Origin: Neoarius graeffei
Taxonomy: Eukaryota > Chordata > Actinopteri > Siluriformes > Ariidae
Direction: 5' to 3'
Assembly (NCBI RefSeq): GCF_027579695.1
Contig: NC_083569.1
Location: forward strand, 72,178,149 to 72,242,148
Length of the DNA stretch: 64,000 bases
Below the pieces are notes generated by a model. That model had not been told where the DNA came from. It searched no databases and saw only the letters and a list, made by a program, of their open reading frames with translations. The translations under genes were made by a program, and so were the position numbers. Position 1 is the first letter of the stretch; each line of letters begins with the position of its first letter. Shown one piece after another: positions 42,861-55,404 of the stretch.

Positions 42861-43387
42861 AGAACAAGAATAGACTTGAACGTCTCATTAAACTGGCCAT
42901 TAAAATCTCAGGGAGGAGTCGGGCCAAGCTTTTGGACATTTATAACAGGCAGATTCTTAGGAGGGCTAATGGTATGTTGGATTGCCAGGAACATTCAGTA
43001 CAGATGGAGTTTGAGCTATTGCTTTCAGGCTGTGGTTTCAGGGCACCTGTTGTTGATGTTGTGCCTTTATAGTCTGTCATTATGTGAACCGTTGCTGAAT
43101 AACAGATTTACCCTGATGGACAATAAAGATTAACTTGAACTTTGAGACAGCAATTGAGTAATGGCCCAGTGAGTATTTCTCAAAGTCAAGGAGTTCAACC
43201 TTGATAGGACAGGTCTTTCCAAGTCGGGTCCTTCAAAGGCTAAGCAGGTGTGTAACTGAAAAAGTCCCACCTTGTACGTGTGCATAGGAATGTGGATGGG
43301 AATGTGGGTGTTTTAAAAACGCAGAGGATACACACATTCCTCCTTGAAAATTCTCTGAACAATGGACTCAGTCCACAGCAAAATCCC
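42861..43387. other. Unidentified; possible LINE 3' end
   Basis: The segment to ~43140 ends GATGGACAATAAAGATTAACT, like a LINE 3' tail, and has a 111-codon plus-strand open frame without a recognised domain. Beyond it I recognise nothing. Confidence 0.35.
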
Positions 43388-43502
43388 CAGTGTTGAATTA
43401 ACACCCAGAGTGTTGATTTAACACCCTACTGTGTTTATATAGGTCCAATTGGACACAAATTAACTCTAAAAGTGTTAATTCAACACTGAGGAATTTGCTG
43501 TG
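43388..43502. mobile_element. 115-bp foldback MITE
   Basis: CACAGCAAAATCCCCAGTGT and the complementary ACACTGAGGAATTTGCTGTG bound an interior with mirrored GTTGAATTAACAC and GTGTTAATTCAAC. It is non-coding. Confidence 0.75.
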
Positions 43503-43959
43503 TCTTTGGTAAAAGTCAAAGGATCTTAGACATCATAACAATCCTTTAGTACGATTCAATGATGTACCATCCTTGAAATGCAGCTGTTAAGGCTCTTTCC
43601 TTCAAAATAATTAACACCCAATGTTGTCATCTACGTACCACTTATTTTCTGTCCCAAATATCACAAGGAATGTAGGTGATAAGCTCCAAATCAGGTTGGT
43701 AAAACACCCATCCAATACCATATCGATGAGACCATGTCTCTACACTTGTGTTTGGTCATAAAAGATGTGACCAAATACGTTTAGTTGCAGAAAGGCCAAT
43801 CATCAGCCAGATTCCCAATACCATAAAAGCTTTTAAATGTGGCTGCTTATACATGTGCCATAGCTGACCTGTTACACACCTAACTTCAGCTTTAGTTAGC
43901 TCAGAAATATCTGATATCTATGATGACACTCTAAAATTGTATTGCTTCACTGGTACTAT

Positions 43960-44009
<50 letters not shown>

Positions 44010-45047
44010 AGTGAGTGACATCAGAAAAATACAGCTAGTTAAATTAGAGATGTGCATTTATAAAAAGAGAAATATTAACCAACTGCTCAAACAGCAGTGC
44101 TCTGATGTGTCCATGGGGTGTCTTGTGCCGTCACTAATTCCAGATCCAGTATCCTTTATAAATTGAATTTATAATTTATCACAATCACAAGTGATTTTTG
44201 TGATTACAAGGAGTTGTTCATGTTGGGACATTTCAGCCATTGGTTACTTGCTTTTTATTGTAAATCTGCAGGAAACTGCTGCTTACTCAGGTCGTGATAT
44301 TTCAACTAAACGCCTTATATCAAAACAATGTTTCTTCACCCCATGCTGACTTCCCAAAAATGTATCTGTGTCTGTCTTTCCCTCCCACGCTTGTTGGTGT
44401 ACAGTAACTCAGGAAGACATTGCTGGATCTAACTGGCTGGGCTTTACAGTCTTTTTTGGCACTCCAGACACTCTTTGTCTAAAATATGTATGACCTCATT
44501 CTTCAGGAAGCAAAAGTGAAAAAAAAAAAAGCCTACTGAGGTAAACTGTGTATTCATACAGTAGGCCCTTAAAGACACAGAGCTTCTCTGCTTTAATTTA
44601 TATCGAAATTGAGAATATTTAATTTATCATAAAATACATTTTCATATTTTTCAGATTACATTTTTCTTTCTGTGCCACTAAACATATACTTCCAAATTTC
44701 AGGTAGTTTTCAATGACCTGTACAAGTCCAAATCTGTTAATGTGCTCATCTGTTGAACATGTTAATACAGGTTCTGAGAAGTGCAGCACTTGAGATCTAA
44801 GGTGTCTGTTTTGACTCGGTCAGCAAAATGGGGGATGTCATGCTTTACATCTCACACTTTTACTGGAATGAATCAACTGAAGCTAAGTCAGCAATGACCG
44901 AAAGTGCAATGTCCACCGCCCACATTGTTCACATCACCGAAACATGACCTGTGTTCACTTGGTAGTTGAAATGCTAATCATAATGGAAAACATTGAGAAT
45001 TAATTAACTGATGTTATAATGATTACCCAAACACAGTGACCTACACT
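43503..45047. other. No gene recognised; contains a (GT)n tract
   Basis: (GT)n of about 20 units at 43968-44007. The rest appears single-copy. Confidence 0.4.
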
Positions 45048-45200
45048 GTACAAAATTTTCCTGTTTTAAAAATAACAACAACCTGGCAGCAGGGTTGCCA
45101 TTACAGTATATTACTGTAACATTAACATTTTTTAATGTCACTAAGGTGTACGGTTTTGTACTGTGAATAAAAAATACAGTGTGACCTTGTGTTTTTGAGT
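45048..45200. repeat. Partial relative of the 23535-24162 MITE
   Basis: CACTGTACAAAATTTTCCTG, CCTGGCAGCAGGGTTGCCA and repeated ACAGT/TACAG blocks resemble the start of the 23.5-kb element. The other end is not evident. Confidence 0.5.
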
Positions 45201-45399
45201 ACTTTCACGCAGTTAAATGACAAATACATTATATTGTTTATTTTTCTTTTACAGTTTCTTATAGTTGACTGATTTCTTTTAATGCACTTTTTAATTGTTG
45301 TTTTTTACAAACATTTTAATGAACCTATTTTTTTTATCTTAATTAATACTGACATAGCAGGTTAGACACATAAGAATAGTCACACTACATTATGATTAA

Positions 45400-45792
45400 A
45401 GGCACTTTTGTTAAGAAAAAAGGCTAGAATAGACCTTACTGGTGGTCATAATGAAAACATAAAGAAAACATAATGAAGGCTGCTGGGTTTTGGTGCAAAA
45501 TGAAGAAGCGAGTGTGGCAGTCAAAGTGTCCAGAAGAACTGTGGCTGCTTCTGTAAGACGTTCAGTAAAACCTACAGCTCATTTCCTTATCAAACTGCAC
45601 TCACTGTACCTGAGACTACTATTTATTTTTTAAGCAAAGGGTCATCTCACACCAAATATCGACTTTGTTTCATTTATTATGGCTTACTGCTGTTTATTTT
45701 TAATGTTGAAACATTTCATTTCATTATTTTTAAGCCATTTTTTTGGTCTACGGCATTTTATTACATGCCAAAGACTTGTGCACAGCACTGTA
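45400..45792. repeat. Decayed mariner/Tc1-type element, copy 2
   Basis: Shares ACCTGAGACTACTATTTATT, AAGCAAAGGGTCATCTCA and the terminal CCAAAGACTTGTGCACAGCA..CTGTA with 29565-30088. No open frame. Confidence 0.6.
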
Positions 45793-46149
45793 ATTACCAT
45801 CTGAGAGAAAAAAAAATCCATAGTTTCTTATCTTACTTTACTTTTTATTGTAAAATAAAGTCAGAAAGTGTATGTCAATGCAAATAAACTTGAAACATCA
45901 CCGATAGACCCTGTCTGATTGATTAATAAGCAATAATCTCTGAAATTCTAGCTAACATTAGCTGCTGAATTCTTCACATATTGACCTGGACATATTCAGT
46001 AATAAAGACAAGCTAAAACATCAGTGATATAATCTGAAATGATTTATGGATTCAATAAAATTGCTAACCACCAAATCATTAGTAAGATGGCTGGGAATGG
46101 ATGAAGAAAACCTCTCCAGCTTCACATGTGCAGTTCAGCTTTTCTCTTC
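45793..46149. other. No recognisable feature
   Basis: AT-rich spacer; nothing recognised. Confidence 0.4.
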
Positions 46150-46523
46150 ATCTCATCTCATTATCTCTAGCCGCTTTATCCTTCTACAGGGTCGCAGGCA
46201 AGCTGGAGCCTATCCCAGCTGACTACGGGCGAAAGGCGGGGTACACCCTGGACAAGTCGCCAGGTCATCACAGGGCTGACACATAGACATAGACAACCAT
46301 TCACACTCACATTCACACCTACGGTCAATTTAGAGTCACCAATTAACCTAACCTGCATGTCTTTGGACTGTGGGGGAAACCGGAGCACCCGGAGGAAACC
46401 CACGCGGACACGGGGAGAACATGCAAACTCCACACAGAAAGGCCCTTGCCGGCCCCGGGGCTCGAACCCAGGACCTTCTTGCTGTGAGGCGACAGCGCTA
46501 ACCACTACACCACCGTGCCACCC
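46150..46523 (-). mobile_element. Mermaid-type SINE
   Basis: Full-length minus-strand copy close to the consensus of the young copies (2-base deletion in TATCCTTCTACAGG). No clear target duplication. Confidence 0.94.
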
Positions 46524-47984
46524 TACTGTTGAAATCCTGCTGTAAATTAACTATAATCTTTTACAGTGTAAATTTTCCTGCTGATGCAATGCTTTTTATA
46601 ATTTCCTGGATAGAGTAAAATATACTGTATACTAGAGATAGGAATAGATTCCGTATAGGATCGAAATTTAAATCACAAGCTTGTGAAGTATTGACGAGAA
46701 GTGTATATTAACCAGAGGAGATGAATTGAGGCATTGAAATCATCACGGCTCCCTCTCCTAGAAACCAAACCATGTCTAGGTAATAAATGTCAGGGAAACT
46801 CACCCCCTTGGTAGGACAAGAGGCATGGGAATTAAAGACAGAGAGTGAGAAAGTGAGCTTAAACATATTCCAAAACATACACGAGCTGATAAAAGCATGA
46901 GATTTGACAGAGGTAACGCCGAAGGCCGTCTATATCTTTGCCCTTAATGCGACATGTAAAAATGGACGTGTTCCTCAAATTCAAGAAGAGACCCAAGGCT
47001 TCAATGGAAAAGTAGGACCAGTAATTCTTTGAGAAGGTAAATTTAATCTCCTTCTCAAAATAAAATGTTATCAGCTGGTTTGGGTTCTTGATATCAGCTG
47101 ACCTATTTAGATTAACTTGTTATTTCTAACCACAAAGTATCCCTGCTATCTCTTCTCTGTGCCTCTTCCTGAAACTATTATTCCTAAAAAGTATTGTAGT
47201 ACAGGCTGTTTTATTGTCATTTTTTTTTTTTTTACATTTGTGTTCTGTTTACAAGACAGAAAGGAATGTTTTAGAAATTTTACACAAAATTGTAGCCTAG
47301 AAATAGCATATAGATTCACACCTAGGAAACTGTTGTTGAACACATTTGTAAGCTTTACCAGTCACACTGACTCTATGGGGACATGTACTGCTAGGTTGAG
47401 CTCCCTTTGAGTGATGGTTGCTCTGGCAGTGCCAGTGTGAATTGAGGTTTGAGATTATCAGTCTAAAACAGAAACGGACTACAGGCAACAACTAGCAGTA
47501 CTCCGGAGAATATAATCTTTGGCTGTATAATGTTTTCAGTCAGTACCTGTCCTAATAATCTCTTAAACATATACCTGTTTTCAGTGAGCAATTATCTTCT
47601 TGATGTAGGCATATCAGGTGAAAATTCAAATTCAGTCCAAATTGCTTGAAATTGTTCTCATTGAATTCAGAATTGAATGCAGGTCAACATACTTTTTTTT
47701 TACAGAATTAAAATATGCTTATGCATTATTGAGATATTACAAATCAAAGACTGAAAAAACAGCTTTAATGTAAAAAAAAAAAAACTGCTGTAATATTCTG
47801 TATGAGGCTCACATGGTCCAAAATGGGGTTTTTTTTCAAATGTTTTTTTCTTAATAACTTTTCTAATTTTCAAGATATTTACATGGAAATTGGCAGGCAA
47901 ATAGATGGTTGTATACTGAATACAAAGTTTGAAAAATTAGTAAAAACAAATTGGGCTAATTAACATTTAATTAGTATTAATTAT
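46524..47984. other. No recognisable feature
   Basis: AT-rich sequence with T runs near 47220 and A runs near 47773. The 97-codon plus-strand open frame at 47117-47410 has no domain or signal I recognise. Confidence 0.4.
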
Positions 47985-47993
47985 GCTAATTAG

Positions 47994-48367
47994 AGGCGGC
48001 ATGGTGGTGTAGTGGTTAGCACTGTTGCCTCACAGCAAGAAGGTCCTGGGTTTGAGCCCAGCGGCCAGCAAGGGCCTTTCTGTGTGGAGTTTGCATGTTC
48101 TCCCCGTGTCTGCATGGGTTTCCTCCGGGTGCTCCGGTTTCCCCCACAGTCCAAAGACATGCAGTTTAGGTTAACTGATGACTCTAAATTGACCGTAGGT
48201 ATGAGTGTGAATGGTTGTCTGTGTCTATGTGTCAGCCCTGTGATGACCTGGCGACTTGTCCAGGGTGTACCCCGCCTCTCACCCATAGTCAGCTGGGATA
48301 GGCTCCAGCTTGCTTGCGATCCTGTAGAACAGGATAAAGCGGCTAGAGATAATGGATGGATGGATAC
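47994..48367 (+). mobile_element. Mermaid-type SINE
   Basis: Full length, ending in GGAT units. TSD GCTAATTAG lies at 47985-47993 and 48368-48376. Confidence 0.94.
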
Positions 48368-48376
48368 GCTAATTAG

Positions 48377-48909
48377 GTAAAACCGTTAAATCGGTACACT
48401 CAATAAAATAATAAAAGATTATTTCTAATACCCTCTTTGTGCTCTGTAGGCCTTTGTATTTCTCAAAAGTAGGGCCTACTAGTGTTTATATGAAAGAATA
48501 TAAATGATAATTTCGATTAATATTCACAGCTTTCAAGGTGAACCTCGAAAAAACTGTGTGATCCACATCCAATAAACAATTCCAGTTAACTGAATTGAAA
48601 TTGACACTCGCATTTCTGACTTCCGGTTTTTTAAACTATCACTCCGACCACAAAGATCTCAATATTTGTCATCAAAACAACAACAGTTATATTCTGTTTA
48701 CATTTTTTTACATGAATCAGTTTGATTTGAAAAAATAAGTAGGTAAAGCTATGAAAACCCACTTCAAAATCTCCCATGAAGCGTAACATCAAAACTTAGC
48801 TGACGGAAAATTTTGCTGAATACTTCATCAGAAACTGAGAGTGAGAGAACGTCCCTATAAAAGTTATCTGATTGATATTCACGAGTAATCCAGTCGGAAA
48901 CCGATCAGA

Positions 48910-48951
<42 letters not shown>

Positions 48952-49412
48952 TGACCACTTTGTCATGACTCATAAAACACAAGCAGTTTCCCAACGTGAC
49001 GCAAGCAGAGAGTGGACCAACTTCAACCTGCTGTTTCTCCCAAAGTACTGAACAGATCTTAATGAGAAATTTCTTTGGAAAGCAGGAATTATAACCTTTT
49101 TAATGATAGTATTCACGAGAGAAAATATTCAAGAGTTAAGCAATGACAGATTTGGAAACTTAGATGAGCGTCTGCATGCACAATTTTCACAGCACAGCCA
49201 GTGAGTGTCTGATATTCCTACTCAATGCACACACTACATACTAAGACACACAACATTTCTACTTCTGATTATAAAATTTTCTCACACAGTTCTCAGTTTA
49301 CTTTCATTACAGACTGCATTGTCAGATATTTTCAGTAGCAAGAAATAAGAATAAGGGAAGGACAGTTTGTGGTTAGAGAATTATGAAACTCGCTGTGATT
49401 TTGTCAGATCCA
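48377..49412. other. No gene recognised; contains a (GA)n tract
   Basis: (GA)n of about 17 units at 48915-48949; otherwise unassigned. Confidence 0.4.
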
Positions 49413-49578
49413 GTCAGCACCAGGGCCATAGCCAGCATTTTAAAATCACCGAGGTCCGTGACGCGCAAAGCGCGTGGTGAAAATTTTTCGACATATTTAA
49501 ATGAGGGGTAAATTACATGTCACACAAGAGATCTATTCCTGAAATTACTTTTAATGGTGTTTGAACTGAATATCATCA

Positions 49579-49707
49579 TCTCATCTCATTATCTGTAGCC
49601 GCTTTATCCTGTTCTACAGGGTCGCAGGCAAGTTGGAGCCTATCCCAGCTGACTACGGGCGAAAGGCGGGGTACACCCTGGACAAGTCACCAGGTCATCA
49701 CAGGGCT
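49579..49707 (-). mobile_element. 5'-truncated Mermaid-type SINE inside the hAT
   Basis: Only the tail-side 129 bp is present, ending at CACAGGGCT. The duplication TGAATATCATCA (49567-49578, 49708-49719) proves it inserted already truncated, as in LINE-style incomplete reverse transcription. Confidence 0.93.
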
Positions 49708-50059
49708 TGAATATCATCAGTTTTGAAAAAAAAAATCATGTACGGTATGTGGCAAGAGTAAGAATAATTGAAGCTTGTTTAATAGTTTGATCTGGCCCAA
49801 GCAATGAGGACAAAAGATACCCTAACCATGTAGCCTAAGTAACTAAGATACATTAACAATCTGGCATCCGTTACACGTACACAAAAAAAAAATTCTGGGA
49901 AAAAAATTAGTATACACCACCATGTTTGAATAAAGAGTAGGGGTAACTTTAAACTTGTTGAACAGTTTGCCTTATCAACTGTGTACGTGTGTCTCCGTCT
50001 GTAAGTGTCACCTTTATTGATTTTATTTTTTATCCTAACAGGGTCAAAGGGATGCAGAG

Positions 50060-50312
50060 TGCATGAATTTCCCATTTCTTCTCCCCCCGTTTCTCGGTTT
50101 TCCTCCTCCCTGCTCTCTCTGTCCCTCTGCTCTCCATCCGTCTCTGAATGACTCTCCTCTCTGTATTCCACCTCACTGTCCCTATTCTCTCTGTCACCCT
50201 CCATTCTTTCCTGCTCACTGTCTCCCTCTTTGTCCATTTCTTCACCATGGGACTGATTAGGCTTCTTTGCCAGAAATGCATCTAATGTATTTTGTTTTAA
50301 TCGTTTTGACAT
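50060..50312 (-). pseudogene. N-terminal exon of a hAT-type transposase
   Basis: MSKRLKQNTLDAFLAKKPNQ followed by a long Glu/Arg-rich stretch (repeated RE, EE, DRE) up to about GEEMGN. The KRxKQxxLDxFxxKK opening is common at the N-terminus of hAT/ZMYM-like transposases. Beyond ~50060 the frame continues without similarity, probably intron. No BED or catalytic domain remains. Assignment is supported by its position inside a hAT element. Confidence 0.5.
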
Positions 50313-50784
50313 GTTTGCCCTGCTCGCTGCAGCTTGTTTTCTGGGTAATAGGTAATATTACATTAGAATTATTATTAATGAGCTGAAATCTTGCCAAATG
50401 AACAGAGCATTAAAATGAGTATGAAGCATGTATTTTAAGTTTTTAACTCAATGCAAATAAACAAACACAAATATAACAGATATGTTTGATATAACAAGCA
50501 AAGACACTTGGCTATATCTTTATTAATAACCAATCTAAATTCTCCTTTGAAATGTTTGGACACTATTTTTAAGGACCATATAATAATCTTTAATTCAGTC
50601 AGTGCTGTCTGACGTTGTGTAGGCTAGCTTTGTAAAACACTCGTTATCCAAATCGAGGCCTATTTAAATAAAAACCTCAACCTTTACTACAAGGCCAGAG
50701 CCATGTCCAGATCATTTCTACATGTGTCACTGTCAGCCTTTTATCTTTACACCACAGCAAAATCAAGTCAGAACCCTTCTTACA

Positions 50785-51330
50785 AATATTGCTTTGACTT
50801 ACCGAATGATTTATTAAAGTTCACAAACAAAGCTGTACTGCTTCGAAAACCTGTAAGCTAAATTTTAACAGCTTTATGGAAGTGCGCTGATGGTTACCAT
50901 GCACACGCTCTAGAATGAGCGGCGTTCTTTTGGGGGTCGCACTCGCACACTCTCATAGCCTGCCCTATCTTGTTGGGTTTTTTTCTGTTCTTGTTCTCCC
51001 ACGCACACAAGATACAGACGCAGAGGACCCAATCCCACCAAGATCCTCTTACCCTCTCTAATATCACAAGGCAAAGTTATCCAAGGCAAATATAAGTTGA
51101 AACTTTCCACTCTATTGCTTTGGCTTATCGAATGATTTATTTTTAAAATCACAAACAAAGTAGGCTACAACTGCGCTGCTTCGAAAATGTAAATTGAACA
51201 GCTTGATGAAAGTGCGCTGATGGTTCCCATGAAAAAAAACGTGTCTCCTGCACTGCGTTCCTCCCCCGAGTCGCGCGCTCATTCGCTTTTGTGTTCTTGG
51301 TCTCAGAGCTGCGCGCACCAAACAGACACA
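50785..51330. repeat. Direct ~210-bp duplication inside the hAT, period ~330 bp
   Basis: ATTGCTTTG.CTTA.CGAATGATTTAT ... GTGCGCTGATGGTT.CCATG... occurs at ~50788-50990 and ~51113-51330 with moderate divergence. It lies between the transposase exon and the right TIR, where the promoter would be. Confidence 0.75.
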
Positions 51331-51785
51331 GAAGACAGAATCAACATTTAACATAATTAACAGTGCACTTTTTACAGAGACGTTTTAATGTTATTCTTTT
51401 TTTTTTATCCAGTTGAATATTTAGCGTACAAATGTATTTTCAGCTCTTAAAAATGACCGAGGTCCGGACCACGGGGGCCTCAGAGCTGGCTATGGCCATG
51501 GTCAGCACCAGCTATTGCCAATTCTTCTGAGGAAACTGTTTCCCATGTGCTTGTTTTGCACTATTTTATACTGGAAAGTGTAATAGTTTGAATTTAGTCC
51601 ACATTAAATGACTTTCAGTAACAATGCAGATCAAGGTTAATTACAAAGACAAGATCTAATCACTTTCAAAAATTTTTGCAACTCTGATGTTTTGACACAA
51701 AAATACACAGTGTATGCCTTTTCACAGTACACTAGTAACAGTCCTCTTCTGTACAGCTCTGTCTAACAGACAGTGTTCCTTTCAG

Positions 51786-52460
51786 ATTCCCAAATCACAC
51801 TATACCGGTAGATCTCAATCTCAGAAGTCCCAGCGACAGTCTACCTCCATGTCAATGGCTCCAGTACCAGTTACAACATCAGCCAAGGAGGAAAGCTCTG
51901 TCAGTGGGGACTCTCCAGAGGTGGAATGCCCCATTTGCTACCAGGAATATGATCAAGATCGTAAGCTTCCTCGTATGCTGGAATGCCTCCATGTCTTCTG
52001 CACAGAATGTCTTCATAATATCCAGTTGTCCCTTATCCACCCACCTGATCCCAACAGCCCTCCTTCTATCTCCTGTCCCTTGTGCCGCCACTCCACCCCA
52101 CTAGAAGGTGGCGATGCATACTCACTCCCATGCAACTCCCGTATCCTCGCACAGCTACCTCCTGTAACTTTTCGCCTGCCTGTGTCAGTCTCTACCCGAT
52201 TAACTACTGTCACTCAGAGGGTGATCCTGTCTCTGGAGTCACGCGATGCTCGGTTTATTATTTTACCCACAGTCAGCCTACGGGTGGAGCAGATGGGTGA
52301 GGGCTCAAGCACGCCTGATTCCATAACAGGGACGGTGGAGGGGTTGAGGAGGAGAAAGAACCTGATGTGTATCCAGATGTTGGTTGTGATATTCTGGATG
52401 CTTTTTGTCCTGGCCTGTGTGATGGGACTGCTGTTCGGCCCTAATTTGTTCCACAACTGA
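51786..52460 (+). CDS. Membrane-anchored RING protein, RNF183/RNF223-like; coding part 51849-52460
   Basis: The exon starts after the acceptor TTCCTTTCAG (51785). The first good ATG is 51849, giving 203 aa; an in-frame Met upstream of the acceptor is ignored. C3HC4 RING at 27-79 (C27, C30, C46, H48, C51, C54, C76, C79), then SRILAQLP..RFIILPTVSL, a basic RRRK stop-transfer and one hydrophobic segment at ~172-197 close to the C-terminus. This is the layout of RNF183/RNF223-type tail-anchored E3 ligases of ER and endolysosomal membranes. The whole coding region is in one exon; 5' noncoding exon(s) upstream are not located. The frame is intact. The paralogue identity is uncertain. Confidence 0.88.
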   Translation: MPKSHYTGRSQSQKSQRQSTSMSMAPVPVTTSAKEESSVSGDSPEVECPICYQEYDQDRKLPRMLECLHVFCTECLHNIQLSLIHPPDPNSPPSISCPLCRHSTPLEGGDAYSLPCNSRILAQLPPVTFRLPVSVSTRLTTVTQRVILSLESRDARFIILPTVSLRVEQMGEGSSTPDSITGTVEGLRRRKNLMCIQMLVVIFWMLFVLACVMGLLFGPNLFHN

Positions 52461-52566
52461 AAGATAGAAAAAACACAGTATCAAAGAATTCATCTAACAT
52501 ATGTAATTTCATGTAAAATTAGCAAAATAATTCAGATAAACAGAGTATTGTGTGGGGTTTTTTTGT

Positions 52567-52572
52567 AATAAA
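52567..52572 (+). terminator. Polyadenylation signal of RING gene 2
   Basis: AATAAA, 107 nt after the stop codon. Confidence 0.6.
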
Positions 52573-52668
52573 TTTGATATGTTTTAATTTAGCATACACT
52601 GGAATCACTAATTACTACCTTCACTTTTGTAGCATTGATTCCACTGCCAATTTCTCTAAATCCATATA

Positions 52669-53217
52669 CTCAACAGCCACTTTATTAAGAACACCCATCC
52701 ACCTGATGTTTTATGTGGTTCTCTAATCAGCCGATCCCTTGACAGCAGCACAGTGCATCAAATCATACAGATACAAATCAAGAGCTTCAGTTAATGTTCA
52801 CTTCAAACATCAGAACGGGAAAAATTGTGATCTCAAAGTGTGACTTTCACTGTGGCGTGGGCGTTGGTACCAGATGGACTGGTTTGAGTATTTCAGAAAC
52901 TGCTGATCTCCTGGGGTTTTCACACACAACAGTCTCTAGAGTTACACAGAATGGTGTGAAAAACAATAAACACTGAGTGAGCAACAATTCTGTGGGTGGA
53001 AACGCTTTGTTGATAAGAAAGGACAGAAGAAAATGGTCAGATTGATTCAAGCTGCCAAGAAGGATATAGTAACTCATAGCAACTTTTTACTACCGTGGTG
53101 AGCAGAAAAGCATCTCAACATGCAGCAGCAGAAGACCACATTGGGTTCCACTCCTGCCAGCCAAGAACAGGAATCTTAGAATCAAGAACAGGTTCCTGTT
53201 AAAGTGGCCGGTGAATG
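52669..53217 (+). mobile_element. Internally deleted Tc1-like element
   Basis: The left end CAGCCACTTTATTAAGAACAC and the right end GTTAAAGTGGCCGGTGAATG are a known fish Tc1 terminus pair, next to TA. The interior keeps the HTH-coding part (GGACTGGTTTGAGTATTTCA, GAAACTGCTGATCTCCTGGG) and jumps, after CACTCCTGCCAGCCAAGAAC, to the 3' end. The catalytic domain is absent. Confidence 0.85.
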
Positions 53218-53371
53218 TAGTGTGTCAGCACCTTTCTTTACAAACTGCTGGGATTCATACATTTTTTTTTCATATATTTAAATCAATTCCAGCCTTCTTC
53301 CCATATAGAAAAAATGACTAAATTGTCATTTTAGGCATGGAACTGAAACTAATCTGTCCATATTTAATTGG

Positions 53372-53752
53372 GGGCAGCACGGTGGTGTAGTGGTTAGCAC
53401 TGTCGCCTCACAGCAAGAAGGTCCTGGGTTCAAGCCCAGCGGCTGGCGAGGGCCTTTCTGTGTGAAGTTTGCATGTTCTCCCCGTGTCTGCGTGGGTTTC
53501 CTCCGGGTGCTCCGGTTTCCCCCACAGTCCAAAGACATGCAGGTTAGGTTAACTGGTGGCTCTAAATTGACCGTAGGTGTGAATGTGAATGGTTGTCTGT
53601 GTCTATGTGTCAGCCCTGTGATGACCTGGCGACTTGTCCAGGGTGTACCCTGCCTCTCGCCCATAGTCAGCTGGGATAGGCTCCAGCTTGCCTGCGACCC
53701 TGTAGAACAGGAGAAGCGGCTACAGATAATGGATGGATGGATGGATGGATGG
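53372..53752 (+). mobile_element. Mermaid-type SINE
   Basis: Full length with a (GGAT)n tail. TSD ATATTTAATTGG lies at 53360-53371 and 53753-53764. Confidence 0.95.
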
Positions 53753-53764
53753 ATATTTAATTGG

Positions 53765-55372
53765 CTAGTGTAGTGAGGCACAGTACTGTACTGAGGGAGT
53801 TAAATAAGAGTTACATGGTGCCCTCTAGTGGATATTATAGAAACTGCCACTTGGCCACATTTACCCTCGCTGACTCCTCAAGGCTCTTCAAGGGTTCTTT
53901 GGATGACTAATGCTTCCTAAATGGACCAATTTAGTGAAACAGCTTGTTGTAGGATATTACTTAGAACTTTTGTCATATTTAACCCTTATTTCTGAGAGTA
54001 CACTGAATGGTGCAGTGCTGCACAGCTCAAGTGTAACTGTAACATATTTATTATAGCTCAGTGTTCATGTCCTAAAACATACCAGTAGTGCATAACCTCA
54101 AAACTCAGTTTAACTTGTGAAGGCCTGGGTAATGAACCATTTTATTTCTGTGTTGTGGCCCTACTAGGACTGATTGTTTCTGATTGTTTCTAAAAGTATG
54201 CAATAGAACAAATGTAGTTATTTAATCAAAACTTTTCTTAACAAGTAATGAGGTATCTTAATTAGGCCTATAGATAGTTTAGTCTATTGTCATCAAATTA
54301 TATTAAAACTGGTGGCACATGGTCCTTCACTTAAAAAAAAAATCACACACACACACACACACACAATTTGGAAATAATCATTTAAAAAAATCTGGAGCTG
54401 ACAGTTCAACTGCAACTGCTATAAAATTTTATCAAAGCAAATGCAGGACTCGGTTAATCCCACTGCCGCTACCTCTGTGTCGGTCTCATGTCTAGATTTA
54501 AGACAATGAATTGCAAGAGGGGGTAAACTATCATGCTGGAATGGTACCTAAATATCTGAAAAATTGCATTTGTAGTACTGTATATCTGATTTGTTCCTTT
54601 GTGCTTAGTGACAGTACTTTGTTGGCTTTATGATCCTAATACTGAACAGCCGCAGTATATCAGTAAAGATAATTCAACTTGAGTTAAATGTAATGTGTTA
54701 AACTGACATGTATTGTGCAGGAAGAACACATCTCTCAGTGATGAGCTGGGGTGAGATGGAGCGGCAATTGGGGTGGCAAGGTGACTGCTGCCACTGTGTT
54801 TCATCTTTGTGGCCACATCTATACTCATGATACAATCATAATGAAGTGATATTATAGTACGTGAACTTTCTAGAAGATGTGCTTGAAGATATCTAGATGT
54901 GAAATCAGTTCATTTATCAATTAATTTGCCAGCCATTAGCTATTATGAGATAGTCATTCGTTAACGTACTGTTAGATATTACAAGTCATGGCAAATATTT
55001 TTGGGCAGGGTAAGGTATGAATTGAATTCCTACAGTTCCTTTTAATTCCTTTTTTTTAATGGTCAGATGAGTATATTAGCCACAATCTATAGAGGGTGTA
55101 TACCCCACAAAATAAGGCTGATGTTGTGCTACAACAAGCTGATGTGCTGGCAGTCTATACCACAATTTTATTTGCAAATAAACAGAGAAGAGCTGCAAGA
55201 AAAGAAGAACTGTTTGGGAAATTTTATGAGGAAATTACTTCTAGCTTGTGGCATATGGAATCCTGGTTTTCTGTTACCTGGAACATAATAGGCTTATGGC
55301 TTGAGTTTTCATTTGCCAAAATCATTAAATAGTAAATCAATAAAAGTACCAGTCTCGGTATAAATAAGTAAG
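53765..55372. other. No gene recognised; short (CA)n tract
   Basis: (CA)n near 54343-54365. Several AT-rich short open frames have no support. Confidence 0.4.
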
Positions 55373-55404
55373 TAAGGAAGGAAGGAAGGAAGGAAGGAAG
55401 GAAG
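55373..55404. repeat. (GGAA)n microsatellite
   Basis: About seven GGAA/GAAG units. Confidence 0.95.

Larger units (their letters stand above)
49421..51500 (-). mobile_element. hAT transposon remnant, exact 8-bp target duplication
   Basis: Starts CAGGGCCATAGCCAGC and ends GCTGGCTATGGCCATG (one mismatch in 16). The target duplication GTCAGCAC is perfect (49413-49420, 51501-51508). The subterminal CCGAGGTCCG block is also inverted at both ends. It is 2,080 bp. It contains one transposase-type first exon and a truncated SINE, plus a direct duplication of ~210 bp near the right end. The catalytic region is missing. Confidence 0.92.
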
